Shown here: piece after piece, positions 8,339 to 15,092 of the stretch
Layout: each line of letters starts with the position of its first letter
How positions within the stretch are numbered: position 1 is the stretch's first letter
NCBI GenBank assembly: GCA_002451015.1
Contig: DKBB01000366.1
Span: forward strand, 1,333 to 19,303
Direction of reading: 5' to 3'
Length of the DNA stretch: 17,971 bases
Source: Acidobacteria bacterium UBA6911
GTDB lineage: Bacteria; Acidobacteriota; UBA6911
Program-made: the position numbers and the translations under genes
Notes under the pieces: generated by a model
The model's database searches: none
What the model saw: only the letters and a program-made list of their open reading frames with translations
Told to the model about the DNA's origin: nothing

Positions 8339-8341
8339 TTT
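8313..8341 (+). promoter_or_regulatory. Candidate sigma-70 promoter of sufS-sufU
   Basis: TTGTGA (8313-8318; 4 of 6) and TATTTT (8336-8341; 4 of 6) are separated by 17 bp. The predicted start near 8348 would give a leader of about 35 nt before the sufS ATG. It overlaps the third repeat of the upstream array. Prediction by eye. Confidence 0.4.
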
Positions 8342-8383
8342 TTCACCTGTACGCAACCGGCGAAAATATTTTAAGATTTCCTT

Positions 8384-9643
8384 ATGATTTCAGAATCCGA
8401 TACCCGGTCCGTCCATCCGGATTATAAATATAATGCTGAAAAGATACGGGCGCATTTTCCCATATTCAGGCAGCAGCAGAATAATAAGCCTCTTGTATAC
8501 CTGGACAACGCCGCAACAACCCAAAAACCGCAAAGCGTGATTGATTCGATCGTACATTTTTATTCTAATGAATGCAGCAATATACACCGGGGCGTGCATT
8601 TCCTGAGCGAACGGGCAACGGCATCTTACGAAAAAAGCCGCTCCGGAATTCGCCGTTATATCCGCGCATCTTCCGAAAATGAAATAGTATTTGTCCGGGG
8701 AGCCACAGAGGGAATAAATCTTGTGGCTCAAACTTATGGACGCATAAATGTCGATGCAGGGGATGAAATTTTGTTATCCGGAATGGAACACCACTCCAAC
8801 ATCGTGCCGTGGCAACTGCTTTGTGAAGAAAAAGGAGCCCGACTGAGGGTCGTACCGATTACGGAAGCCGGGGAATTCAACTTTGAAGCATTTAAAGAAC
8901 TTCTTTCCGAGAAAACACGCCTTGTGAGTGTCACCCATGTTTCGAACGTACTTGGAACAGTCAATCCCGTCCGTGAAATCATCCGGTTTGCGCATTCCCG
9001 TTCCGTACCGGTGTTGATTGACGGCGCCCAGGCCGCTCCGCACCTTCCGGTAGACGTCTCCTCGCTGGACTGTGATTTCTATGCTCTGTCCGGACACAAA
9101 ATGTATGGACCGACCGGAATCGGGATCCTGTATGGAAAAGAACCCCTTCTCGACTCCATGCCCCCCTATCAGGGTGGCGGAGACATGGTTCGTTCGGTCA
9201 CATTTGAAAAAACCTCATATCAGAAACTGCCACATAAATTTGAAGCCGGCACACCGAATATTTCAGGTGCTATAGGGATGGGAGTCGCCGCAGATTTTTT
9301 GGAATCGGTCGGGATAAAGAACATTTTTTCCCACGAACAGCATTTAATGGCATACGCAATTCGGGGATTGCAGAAGATAGACGGGCTTCGCATTATCGGA
9401 GAGGCGAAAGAGAAATCGAGCGCTCTCTCCTTCGTTATGGAAGGAATCCATCCCCATGATATCGCGACTATCCTGGATCATGAGGGAATCGCCGTCCGGG
9501 CCGGCCACCACTGCGCACAACCGGTCATGGATTTTTACAGGATACCCGCCACCGCCAGGATTTCATTCGGCCTTTACAATACCATTGAAGACATCGATGC
9601 CTGTATGCGGGCGGTCTTAAAAGTGAAAGAGGTCTTTCAATAA
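8384..9643 (+). CDS. sufS: SufS-type (group II) cysteine desulfurase
   Basis: PLP enzyme that converts cysteine to alanine and passes persulfide sulfur to an acceptor for Fe-S cluster assembly. At 419 residues it has normal SufS length. The N-terminal segment VYLDNAATTQKPQSVIDSI fits the family. The PLP lysine is K239 in ALSGHKMYGPTG, and the catalytic cysteine is C377 in RAGHHCAQP, matching the short-loop SufS/CsdA type rather than IscS/NifS. Its stop overlaps the sufU start by one base (TAATG), so the pair is translationally coupled and SufU is the likely sulfur acceptor. No strong Shine-Dalgarno precedes the ATG. Cytoplasmic. Confidence 0.96.
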   Translation: MISESDTRSVHPDYKYNAEKIRAHFPIFRQQQNNKPLVYLDNAATTQKPQSVIDSIVHFYSNECSNIHRGVHFLSERATASYEKSRSGIRRYIRASSENEIVFVRGATEGINLVAQTYGRINVDAGDEILLSGMEHHSNIVPWQLLCEEKGARLRVVPITEAGEFNFEAFKELLSEKTRLVSVTHVSNVLGTVNPVREIIRFAHSRSVPVLIDGAQAAPHLPVDVSSLDCDFYALSGHKMYGPTGIGILYGKEPLLDSMPPYQGGGDMVRSVTFEKTSYQKLPHKFEAGTPNISGAIGMGVAADFLESVGIKNIFSHEQHLMAYAIRGLQKIDGLRIIGEAKEKSSALSFVMEGIHPHDIATILDHEGIAVRAGHHCAQPVMDFYRIPATARISFGLYNTIEDIDACMRAVLKVKEVFQ

Positions 9644-10092
9644 TGAGCGATCTCAAAGATTTGTACCGGAATGCAATTGTCGATCATTATAAAATGCCTC
9701 GCAATCATCATGCGGTCGAACATGCAAACCGGCATGCGGATGGGCACAATCCTCTCTGTGGAGATAAGTTCAGCATATATATACATTTAGAAAGTGATGT
9801 AATCACGGATATCGGGTTTATCGGTAATGGCTGTGCCATAGCAACCGCCTCCGCCTCTATGATGACGGAAAACCTGAAAGGGAAGACGGAGACGGAAGCC
9901 AGGGAGGTTTTTAAGCGGTTTACAGGGCTTCTAACCGGCAGTGTTGATTCGAACGAAGCGAGTGCTCTTGGAAACCTGTCCGTTTTCAGGGATGTCCGCG
10001 GATATCCGGCCCGGGTAAAATGCGCCATGCTCGCATGGCATACATTACTGGCAGCGCTGGATGAAGCGCCGGAAACAGTGGAAACGGAATAA
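9643..10092 (+). CDS. sufU: SufU-type zinc-dependent sulfurtransferase
   Basis: U-type protein that accepts persulfide sulfur from SufS. In Bacillus subtilis SufU a Zn site made of three cysteines and an aspartate swaps a ligand with SufS. Here the equivalents are C39 and D41 (PLCGDKF), C64 (GNGCAIATASASMM) and C127 (RVKCAMLAW). At 149 residues, with the roughly 20-residue insertion between the second and third cysteines that separates SufU from IscU, it is clearly SufU-like. It ends 6 bp from the convergent acyltransferase gene, leaving no room for a separate terminator. sufB, sufC and sufD are not in the window. Confidence 0.93.
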   Translation: MSDLKDLYRNAIVDHYKMPRNHHAVEHANRHADGHNPLCGDKFSIYIHLESDVITDIGFIGNGCAIATASASMMTENLKGKTETEAREVFKRFTGLLTGSVDSNEASALGNLSVFRDVRGYPARVKCAMLAWHTLLAALDEAPETVETE

Positions 10093-10098
10093 GGTCGA

Positions 10099-10806
10099 TT
10101 ATGCATCCCAATAGGAATCGCATCGATCGCAAAGTTCTTTCATTGACAGCTGGACCCGCTCCAGGACACGTTCCATTTCCGCTTCATCGGCGTTCGAGTC
10201 CACCTCGATGGGCCGCCCTATGACAATATTCGCGCGCGAAAAGGGCTTGGGAACGATGAAACCGTCCCAGCTTCGCATAACCCATTTTTTTTCCGCGGCG
10301 AAACAGAAGGGCATTACCGGATGCCCGCTTTTTCTGGCAATATATGCCGCTCCGGGCTTGGCGATGTAGCGCGGCCCTCTCGGGCCATCCAATGTGATGA
10401 ATACATCCTGCTTCCGTCTCAAGGCACGAAGAACCTCAACGACAGCTCCCCTGCTACCGCGGCTGCTGGAACCGCGTGCGATGTCGTTGCCAAGCCGCCG
10501 GCTGACACGGGCGATGTATTCACCCTCCCGACTCTGACTAATCATTCCGACAATTTTTCTTTTCCGGAAAAAATAGGAGGTGAAAAAAATCCGGTTGTGC
10601 CAGGAAACACCCACGAACCGTTTGCCTCTTCGATGAATTGCCTCAAGGTGGTGCCATCCTTCAATACGCCATCGTAAAGAGTGGCCAATCAACAGGATAG
10701 CCCAGTACCCCAATTCCGCAATGCAGCCGGTTTTAATTCTCGCCAGAAAGGGTATCCGCTCTTTGTCCCGAGCGTTTTCACCTGATACATGACTTTCAGC
10801 ATCCAT
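10099..10806 (-). CDS. DUF374-family lysophospholipid acyltransferase-like protein
   Basis: Predicted membrane-associated acyltransferase of the LPLAT/DUF374 family; the natural acceptor is unknown, with lipid A-type or lysophospholipid acylation as the usual guesses. Conserved blocks: GVSWHNRIFF (66-75) as the active-site histidine block, SQSREGEYIARV (90-101), RGSSSRGSRGA (111-121), TLDGPRGPRYIAKPGAAYIARKSG (138-161) and VMPFCF. At 235 residues it is slightly long because of about 20 N-terminal residues. The ATG spans the junction of a 172-bp tandem duplication and is preceded at 6 nt by GGAGG, itself part of the upstream copy. It follows the molybdoenzyme genes in the same direction. Confidence 0.85.
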   Translation of the reverse strand: MDAESHVSGENARDKERIPFLARIKTGCIAELGYWAILLIGHSLRWRIEGWHHLEAIHRRGKRFVGVSWHNRIFFTSYFFRKRKIVGMISQSREGEYIARVSRRLGNDIARGSSSRGSRGAVVEVLRALRRKQDVFITLDGPRGPRYIAKPGAAYIARKSGHPVMPFCFAAEKKWVMRSWDGFIVPKPFSRANIVIGRPIEVDSNADEAEMERVLERVQLSMKELCDRCDSYWDA

Positions 10807-10976
10807 GGATTGCCTCCAGGTGCCTCCATCTGCTTACTTTCCAGCGTACAGTACTGCATAGATATAGGATAATCAAATTACCCAACTCCGTAATACAGGC
10901 GCTATTCATCCTCTCCAGGAATGAGTTCCATTCTTTGCCCCGAGCGTTTTCACCCGATACATGGCTTTCAGCATCC
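10633..10976 (-). repeat. Diverged 172-bp tandem duplication of the acyltransferase 5' region
   Basis: Unit 10805-10976 aligns without gaps to 10633-10804. The first 45 bases on the minus strand agree at 42 positions (three transitions). The rest is much more diverged at DNA level but still alignable as protein over 57 codons, from DAESHVSGENAR to HLEAIH. The unit length (172 = 3x57+1) shifts the frame, so reading through the first copy ends in a TGA just past the junction. Either a tandem duplication of one gene's start or the remnant of two tandem paralogues joined by a deletion would produce this. Confidence 0.85.
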
Positions 10977-11005
10977 AATGAATCGTTCTTTATCAATAGC
11001 GGCAC
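10796..11005 (-). pseudogene. Truncated upstream copy of the DUF374 acyltransferase N-terminus
   Basis: An open frame of 69 codons begins with GTG at 11005, directly after the stop codon of the molybdoenzyme large subunit. It reads PLLIKNDSLDAESHVSGENAR and continues in register with residues 2-58 of the downstream acyltransferase, ending HLEAIHGC-stop. It carries only the N-terminal region and lacks the HNR and DGPRGP blocks, so it cannot be an acyltransferase. At the position matching the downstream initiator ATG it has TTG. It may be a dead fragment, or a short leader peptide whose translation feeds ribosomes to the overlapping downstream start (the frames overlap by 11 nt). Confidence 0.75.
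10804..10817 (-). promoter_or_regulatory. Ribosome-binding site and junction-spanning ATG of the acyltransferase
   Basis: On the minus strand GGAGG (10813-10817) is followed after 6 nt by ATG (10806-10804). A and T belong to the end of the upstream copy; G is the first base of the downstream copy. The same segment inside the acyltransferase gene reads TTGAGGC...CATC, without GGAGG or ATG, so this start signal exists only at the junction. Confidence 0.7.
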
Positions 11006-13117
11006 CTAAGTAAGCCTGGATTTTATCCCTTCAGGCGTGATAGGAAGCCGGTTCATTCGAATTCCGGTTGCATCGAACACTGCATTCGCAATCATAGCCC
11101 CCATACCGACAATTGGAGGTTCTCCGCACCCGGATGGATCGATTGCATGATTTTCGACCAGCACAGTCTCTATTTTGCGCGGTGCCCAGGAAAAACGGGG
11201 AATTTTATAGGAACCGAAATCCAGATCTCTAATTTCACCTCCCTTGAAGTGGATCTCTTCGCTAAGACTGTACCCGAGCCCCATGGTTATGGCACCCTCA
11301 ATCTGCATGCGGGCGCCCTCCGGATTGATAACCGGCCCCATATCCTGGGCATGAACTACCCGATCGACCTGAATTCTGCCACTGTTTTTATCAACGTGGA
11401 TTTGTGCCATAGCAACAACATAGGTATCCAGGTAATCGAGACATACCATTCCGCAGCCACGCCCGGAGGGCACTTTACCGCTTTTCCACCCGAACTGATC
11501 GGCGGCGGCTTTTACAACGCGAATCATCCTGGCATTCGACAAATTTTGAAGACGGAACTCCAGTGGATCGATTCCGGCCTTTGCCGCCATGACATCGATA
11601 TGGGATTCGCGGGCGAAAATGTTCGTGTTGCTCCCGGGGCCGCGCCAGGCGCCTGTTCCGAACGGATGGGGGCCGCCTCCACCGAAGCTGCTGCCGCGTG
11701 ACGCTGTTCTCACGTGCGGCACATTGTAAATGCACTCGGAGCTCCGATTCCCGGCAAAGAAAACGTGATAGTCCCAGAAGGCTATCCGATTGGAGCCGTC
11801 GAGCCCGGAACGGATCTTTACAGCTGCAGCAGGCATAAAAGTATCGTAGAAGAACTCTTCTTCGCGGGACCATACGACCTGCACGGGTGCTCCCGCCATT
11901 TTGGAAAGACGCGCCGCCTGCACGGCCTGGCCGACCTGGCTTTTTCCCCCGAATCCACCGCCGACATAAGGGGTAATGATCCTGATATTGTCGGCACTTA
12001 ACCCAATGGCCTGGGCAATCTGCGAATCGGCTCCGAACGGTCGCTGGGTGCCGATCCAGACCGTAGCACTGCCTGCCTTCACATCGGCAAGTGCGCTGTG
12101 TGTTTCGGATGGAGCGTGCGCCACATATGGAGTGAGATAGGTGGCATCGAAGGTCTGCGCGGCACTATTTCTGCCCTGCTCCAAATCGCCTTTCGCTTCG
12201 ACTTCAGTGTCGCGGGCCACTGCTTTAAGAAGAAGTTCATGGATCGTTTCGTCGTCAACCACAGCATCGGGAATTTCATACTCAGCCTTAATCAGTCCTA
12301 GCGTCTTTTCCGCCGTATCCGGAAGCGGGTGGACGACTCCGATAAAATCCCCATCCTGAAATATCTTGGCATCCGGTGTCTTTTTCGCGGCGGATGTATC
12401 GACCTTAGTAAGCTTTGCCCCATGAGCCGGAGGTCGAAGCACTTTCCCGTAGAGCATGCCGGGAAGACGAAAATCGCCGGCAAATTTAGCGGTACCGATA
12501 ACTTTTTCCTCCACATCCGCACGCGGCAAGGACTGTCCGCAGACCTTGAAATCATCCGCTTTTTTCAGTGCGGGTTTATTTTCAAGGTGTCTTTCTATGG
12601 TCTTCCCCTTTGCGAGGAATCCGTATGTGACTTTTCGGGATGCATCCGATTTTTGGCGGATTTCGCCGTCAACCGCGATCAACCTGTTTTCAGGTAGCCC
12701 CAGATGTTCGGCAGCCAGTTGAATCAGAACCTCCCTTGCTTCAGCCCCGGCCGCTCTCAAAGCCGGACCGAAGTTTTTAATGCTACGGGATCCATTGGTA
12801 CCGCCATCCCACGGACACAACTTAGTATCTCCCATGATCATACTGACGGAAGAAAAGGGCACCTCAAGCTCCTCAGCCAGCATCTGTGCTAGGGAAGTGA
12901 TGATCCCCTGTCCCATTTCAATTTTCCCGGTATAGCAGGTAACCTTCCCGTCCTCCGCTATCCGCAGATAGGCGTTGAAATCATCCGGATACTGGCGAAA
13001 TTGGAATCCGGGCTGTTGACCGAACAGGTATTCGCCGGTTGAAAACAGTATGTAAACGCCGGGTCCGAGAAGCTTCATGAATTCCCTGCGTTGAATCGGG
13101 CCTCCGATCTCATTCAT
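11006..13117 (-). CDS. Tat-exported molybdopterin hydroxylase large subunit (IorB/aldehyde-oxidase type)
   Basis: Molybdenum-cofactor subunit of the xanthine oxidase family, which hydroxylates N-heterocycles or oxidises aldehydes; the substrate cannot be read from the sequence. At 703 residues with the a/b-hammerhead segment in the middle (about 204-240), it matches the isoquinoline 1-oxidoreductase beta-subunit layout rather than XdhB. Residues 10-15 (RREFMK) plus a modest hydrophobic stretch suggest a Tat signal, so the folded complex is probably periplasmic. Cofactor motifs: GGGFGGK (386-392), AWRGPGSN (490-497), and the catalytic glutamate E666 in GCGEPPIVG. The start overlaps the small-subunit stop (ATGA), with AAAGGAGGG upstream. 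No XdhC-like maturation factor, CoxI or cytochrome gene is adjacent. Confidence 0.9.
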   Translation of the reverse strand: MNEIGGPIQRREFMKLLGPGVYILFSTGEYLFGQQPGFQFRQYPDDFNAYLRIAEDGKVTCYTGKIEMGQGIITSLAQMLAEELEVPFSSVSMIMGDTKLCPWDGGTNGSRSIKNFGPALRAAGAEAREVLIQLAAEHLGLPENRLIAVDGEIRQKSDASRKVTYGFLAKGKTIERHLENKPALKKADDFKVCGQSLPRADVEEKVIGTAKFAGDFRLPGMLYGKVLRPPAHGAKLTKVDTSAAKKTPDAKIFQDGDFIGVVHPLPDTAEKTLGLIKAEYEIPDAVVDDETIHELLLKAVARDTEVEAKGDLEQGRNSAAQTFDATYLTPYVAHAPSETHSALADVKAGSATVWIGTQRPFGADSQIAQAIGLSADNIRIITPYVGGGFGGKSQVGQAVQAARLSKMAGAPVQVVWSREEEFFYDTFMPAAAVKIRSGLDGSNRIAFWDYHVFFAGNRSSECIYNVPHVRTASRGSSFGGGGPHPFGTGAWRGPGSNTNIFARESHIDVMAAKAGIDPLEFRLQNLSNARMIRVVKAAADQFGWKSGKVPSGRGCGMVCLDYLDTYVVAMAQIHVDKNSGRIQVDRVVHAQDMGPVINPEGARMQIEGAITMGLGYSLSEEIHFKGGEIRDLDFGSYKIPRFSWAPRKIETVLVENHAIDPSGCGEPPIVGMGAMIANAVFDATGIRMNRLPITPEGIKSRLT

Positions 13118-13596
13118 GATGCGTTCCCTCCTTTCATTTCGCCGGCAGCGGCCTGGATGGCATCGATAATCCGGTTATAGGATCCGCAACGACAGAGCTC
13201 CCGGTCCATACCCTCAACGATATCTTCCCTGCTGGGCTTTTCTTTGTCTGCAAGGAAGCTGTAGGCTTGAAGTATCATCCCCGGTGTGCAAAAACCGCAT
13301 TGAACAGCCCCATGCTCTATGAAAGCTTTCTGGAGCGGATGCAGCCGCCCGTTTTCTGCCAATCCTTCGATAGTCAGTACTTTCTTACCTTCGGCAAATT
13401 TAACAGGCACCATACAGGAACGTATGGATTGCCCGTCGACAATAACGGTACAGGCTCCACAATGGTTTTCCCCGCAGCCGTATTTAACCCCGGTCAGCCC
13501 GAAATCAGTCCGCAACACCCAAAGAAGCTTCCTTTCATCATCCGTCTTCAGTTGTACGGGTCGGCGGTTGAGGATAAATTGGATAGATCTCTCCAT
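13114..13596 (-). CDS. 2Fe-2S small subunit of the molybdenum hydroxylase (IorA-like)
   Basis: Electron-transfer subunit carrying two 2Fe-2S clusters. At 160 residues the plant-type ferredoxin cluster is bound by C41, C46, C49 and C61 (GCGENHCGACT...SC), and the second cluster by C100, C103, C135 and C137 (QCGFCTPGM...CRCGSYNRI). It has no signal peptide, so it would leave the cytoplasm by riding on the Tat signal of the large subunit (inference from the family). A strong G-rich stretch (AAGGGGGGGG) directly before the ATG should act as the ribosome-binding site. There is no FAD subunit, as expected for IorAB-type enzymes. The roughly 100 bp upstream hold no convincing promoter hexamers. Confidence 0.93.
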   Translation of the reverse strand: MERSIQFILNRRPVQLKTDDERKLLWVLRTDFGLTGVKYGCGENHCGACTVIVDGQSIRSCMVPVKFAEGKKVLTIEGLAENGRLHPLQKAFIEHGAVQCGFCTPGMILQAYSFLADKEKPSREDIVEGMDRELCRCGSYNRIIDAIQAAAGEMKGGNAS

Positions 13597-13699
13597 GGCC
13601 CCCCCCTTTCCGGTTTCATATCCAGAATATGAATCAGATTAAGACAAACCACCCGGGAATAACACAAAATTTGTTTTTTAATCGAGGGCTAATGAAGAG

Positions 13700-13798
13700 T
13701 AATTGGTGACAGGCTAGAATTTTCCCTATTTCAAGAATGTTCAGATCTGGTGTTAAATTTACGATGAAATTGGTGAAATTCTAGCCTGTCACCAATTA
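13700..13798. mobile_element. 99-bp element with perfect 23-bp terminal inverted repeats (MITE- or REPIN-like)
   Basis: The left arm 13700-13722 begins TAATTGGTGACAGG; the right arm 13776-13798 is its exact reverse complement over all 23 bases, around a 53-nt centre. The right arm holds a second, shorter option: AATTGGTG (13768-13775) pairs with CACCAATT (13790-13797). The last three bases (13796-13798) are the stop codon of the permease gene. No coding capacity and no T-run follow, so it is not an ordinary terminator. TA at both outer ends could be a target duplication or simply part of the arms. Confidence 0.7.
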
Positions 13799-15031
13799 TT
13801 CGTAGCGAAGGGCTTCGATAGGATCCAGCAGGGCCGCTTTTCGTGCCGGCCAGACGCCGAAAACCAGACCGATAACGACAGAAACGGTCAGGGCCGCTAT
13901 CACGGACCAAATTGGAATCAAAGATGGTAAGGACGGTACAAGGACCGATATCAGCAAACTTCCTGCCAGGGCGAGAATAATTCCCAGGATCCCCCCAACC
14001 CCGGTAAGGGTCATCGCCTCCAAAAGAAACTGTAAAATAATATCCTTCTTGGTGGCGCCGATCGCTTTCCTGACCCCGATTTCCCGGGTTCTTTCGGTAA
14101 CCGATACCAGCATGATATTCATCACTCCGATGCCGCCGACCAGTAAACCGATGCTGGAGATGGCAACGACCCCAATGGCCACAACACTAGTTATGGAGTC
14201 GAATTCCTGTATGAAGCGATCGGATGTAGTAAGTTCGAAATTATTGTCTTCGGAAGGCTTGACCCTCCGCCGGACTCGCAGAAGACTTTCCACTTCCTCA
14301 AGCGCCTTCTCCCGCATTCCGGATTTTGATTGAATAAACAGGATGCGCATGTCGTTCCAGGGCAGCATCTTCTGAAACGTGCTGTAGGGAATAATAATGG
14401 TATTGTCTCCTTCCCCCCCCAGCATGCTGGTTTTACTTTTTTCCGTTACGCCCAGAACCCTGAAGAGGCGCTCATTGATCAATATCTCCTTGCCGATCGG
14501 ATCGGTATCGCCAAACATCGCTTCGGCGGCACCCGGTCCGATTACGACGACGGACAGGCGATGGGTATCTTCGGACTGGGTAAAAAACCGGCCGTTGTCG
14601 AGCCTGACATTCGCTACCGAACCATAATTGAAGGGTGTCCCCATAAAATCATAGCTTCGCAGGCTTTTGCCTTTATAGGATATATTAATCCGTGTACCAA
14701 ACGGCATTTCCTGCCAGCTAACATCCTGCACGGAAGGGCACAGTTCTTTGATGGCCATCGCATCCGCAACCGTCAGCGTCTTCCGTTTTCTTTCCTCCGA
14801 AGACCTGCGTCCCCGGCTGGGCCCCATACTCATATGGAAGGCATAGACATTGTTGATTCCGTAATCTTCTACCTGGGACACGAGCTCATCCCTGGCCCCT
14901 GTTAGTATGGAAGAGATTAGAACGACCGTTACGATTCCGACAATAATCCCCAAAACCGTCAGGAAAGAACGAAATTTGTGTGCCATGATTGTGTCCAGGG
15001 CCATGGTCAGATTTTCTTTGTAATAAATCAT
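13796..15031 (-). CDS. MacB/FtsX-family ABC transporter permease (1)
   Basis: Integral membrane permease of the type VII ABC (MacB) family. At 411 residues: TM1 at about 22-44 (FLTVLGIIVGIVTVVLISS), a large periplasmic MacB_PCD-type domain (about 45-275), then TM2 (281-309), TM3 (338-365) and TM4 (372-394). The cytoplasmic coupling segment ERTREIGVRKAIGATKKDI is at 313-331, and the C-terminus DPIEALRYE is typical. It lies 61 bp after the second permease gene in the same direction, so the two are probably co-transcribed and form a heterodimer. Neither carries a nucleotide-binding domain. Such systems export small molecules, lipoproteins or signals, or transmit mechanical force; the substrate is unknown here. 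Confidence 0.92.
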   Translation of the reverse strand: MIYYKENLTMALDTIMAHKFRSFLTVLGIIVGIVTVVLISSILTGARDELVSQVEDYGINNVYAFHMSMGPSRGRRSSEERKRKTLTVADAMAIKELCPSVQDVSWQEMPFGTRINISYKGKSLRSYDFMGTPFNYGSVANVRLDNGRFFTQSEDTHRLSVVVIGPGAAEAMFGDTDPIGKEILINERLFRVLGVTEKSKTSMLGGEGDNTIIIPYSTFQKMLPWNDMRILFIQSKSGMREKALEEVESLLRVRRRVKPSEDNNFELTTSDRFIQEFDSITSVVAIGVVAISSIGLLVGGIGVMNIMLVSVTERTREIGVRKAIGATKKDIILQFLLEAMTLTGVGGILGIILALAGSLLISVLVPSLPSLIPIWSVIAALTVSVVIGLVFGVWPARKAALLDPIEALRYE

Positions 15032-15092
15032 CGGATTCCATCTCAGGGTGAACGGGTGATGAATCAGGGCGTTCGGTGATTCACCTTATCCA

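Noticed and set aside
10093..10098. Shared bidirectional terminator between sufU and the acyltransferase
   Set aside because: Only six bases separate the convergent stop codons and no hairpin with T-runs is visible across the junction.
11147..11701. Plus-strand open frame of 184 codons
   Set aside because: Antisense to the conserved molybdopterin subunit; no ribosome-binding site or family features.
13768..13797. AATTGGTG/CACCAATT hairpin as an intrinsic terminator of the permease operon
   Set aside because: The stem is AT-rich and no T-run follows on the minus strand; it is better explained as part of the 99-bp inverted-repeat element.
14330..14905. Plus-strand open frame of 191 codons
   Set aside because: Antisense to a well-conserved permease gene; no domain, and the composition looks like a shadow frame.
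15035..15085. GGTGA-rich short repeats and a GGTGATTCACC palindrome between the two permease genes
   Set aside because: Only 5-bp arms and loose similarity; could be chance in a 61-bp spacer.
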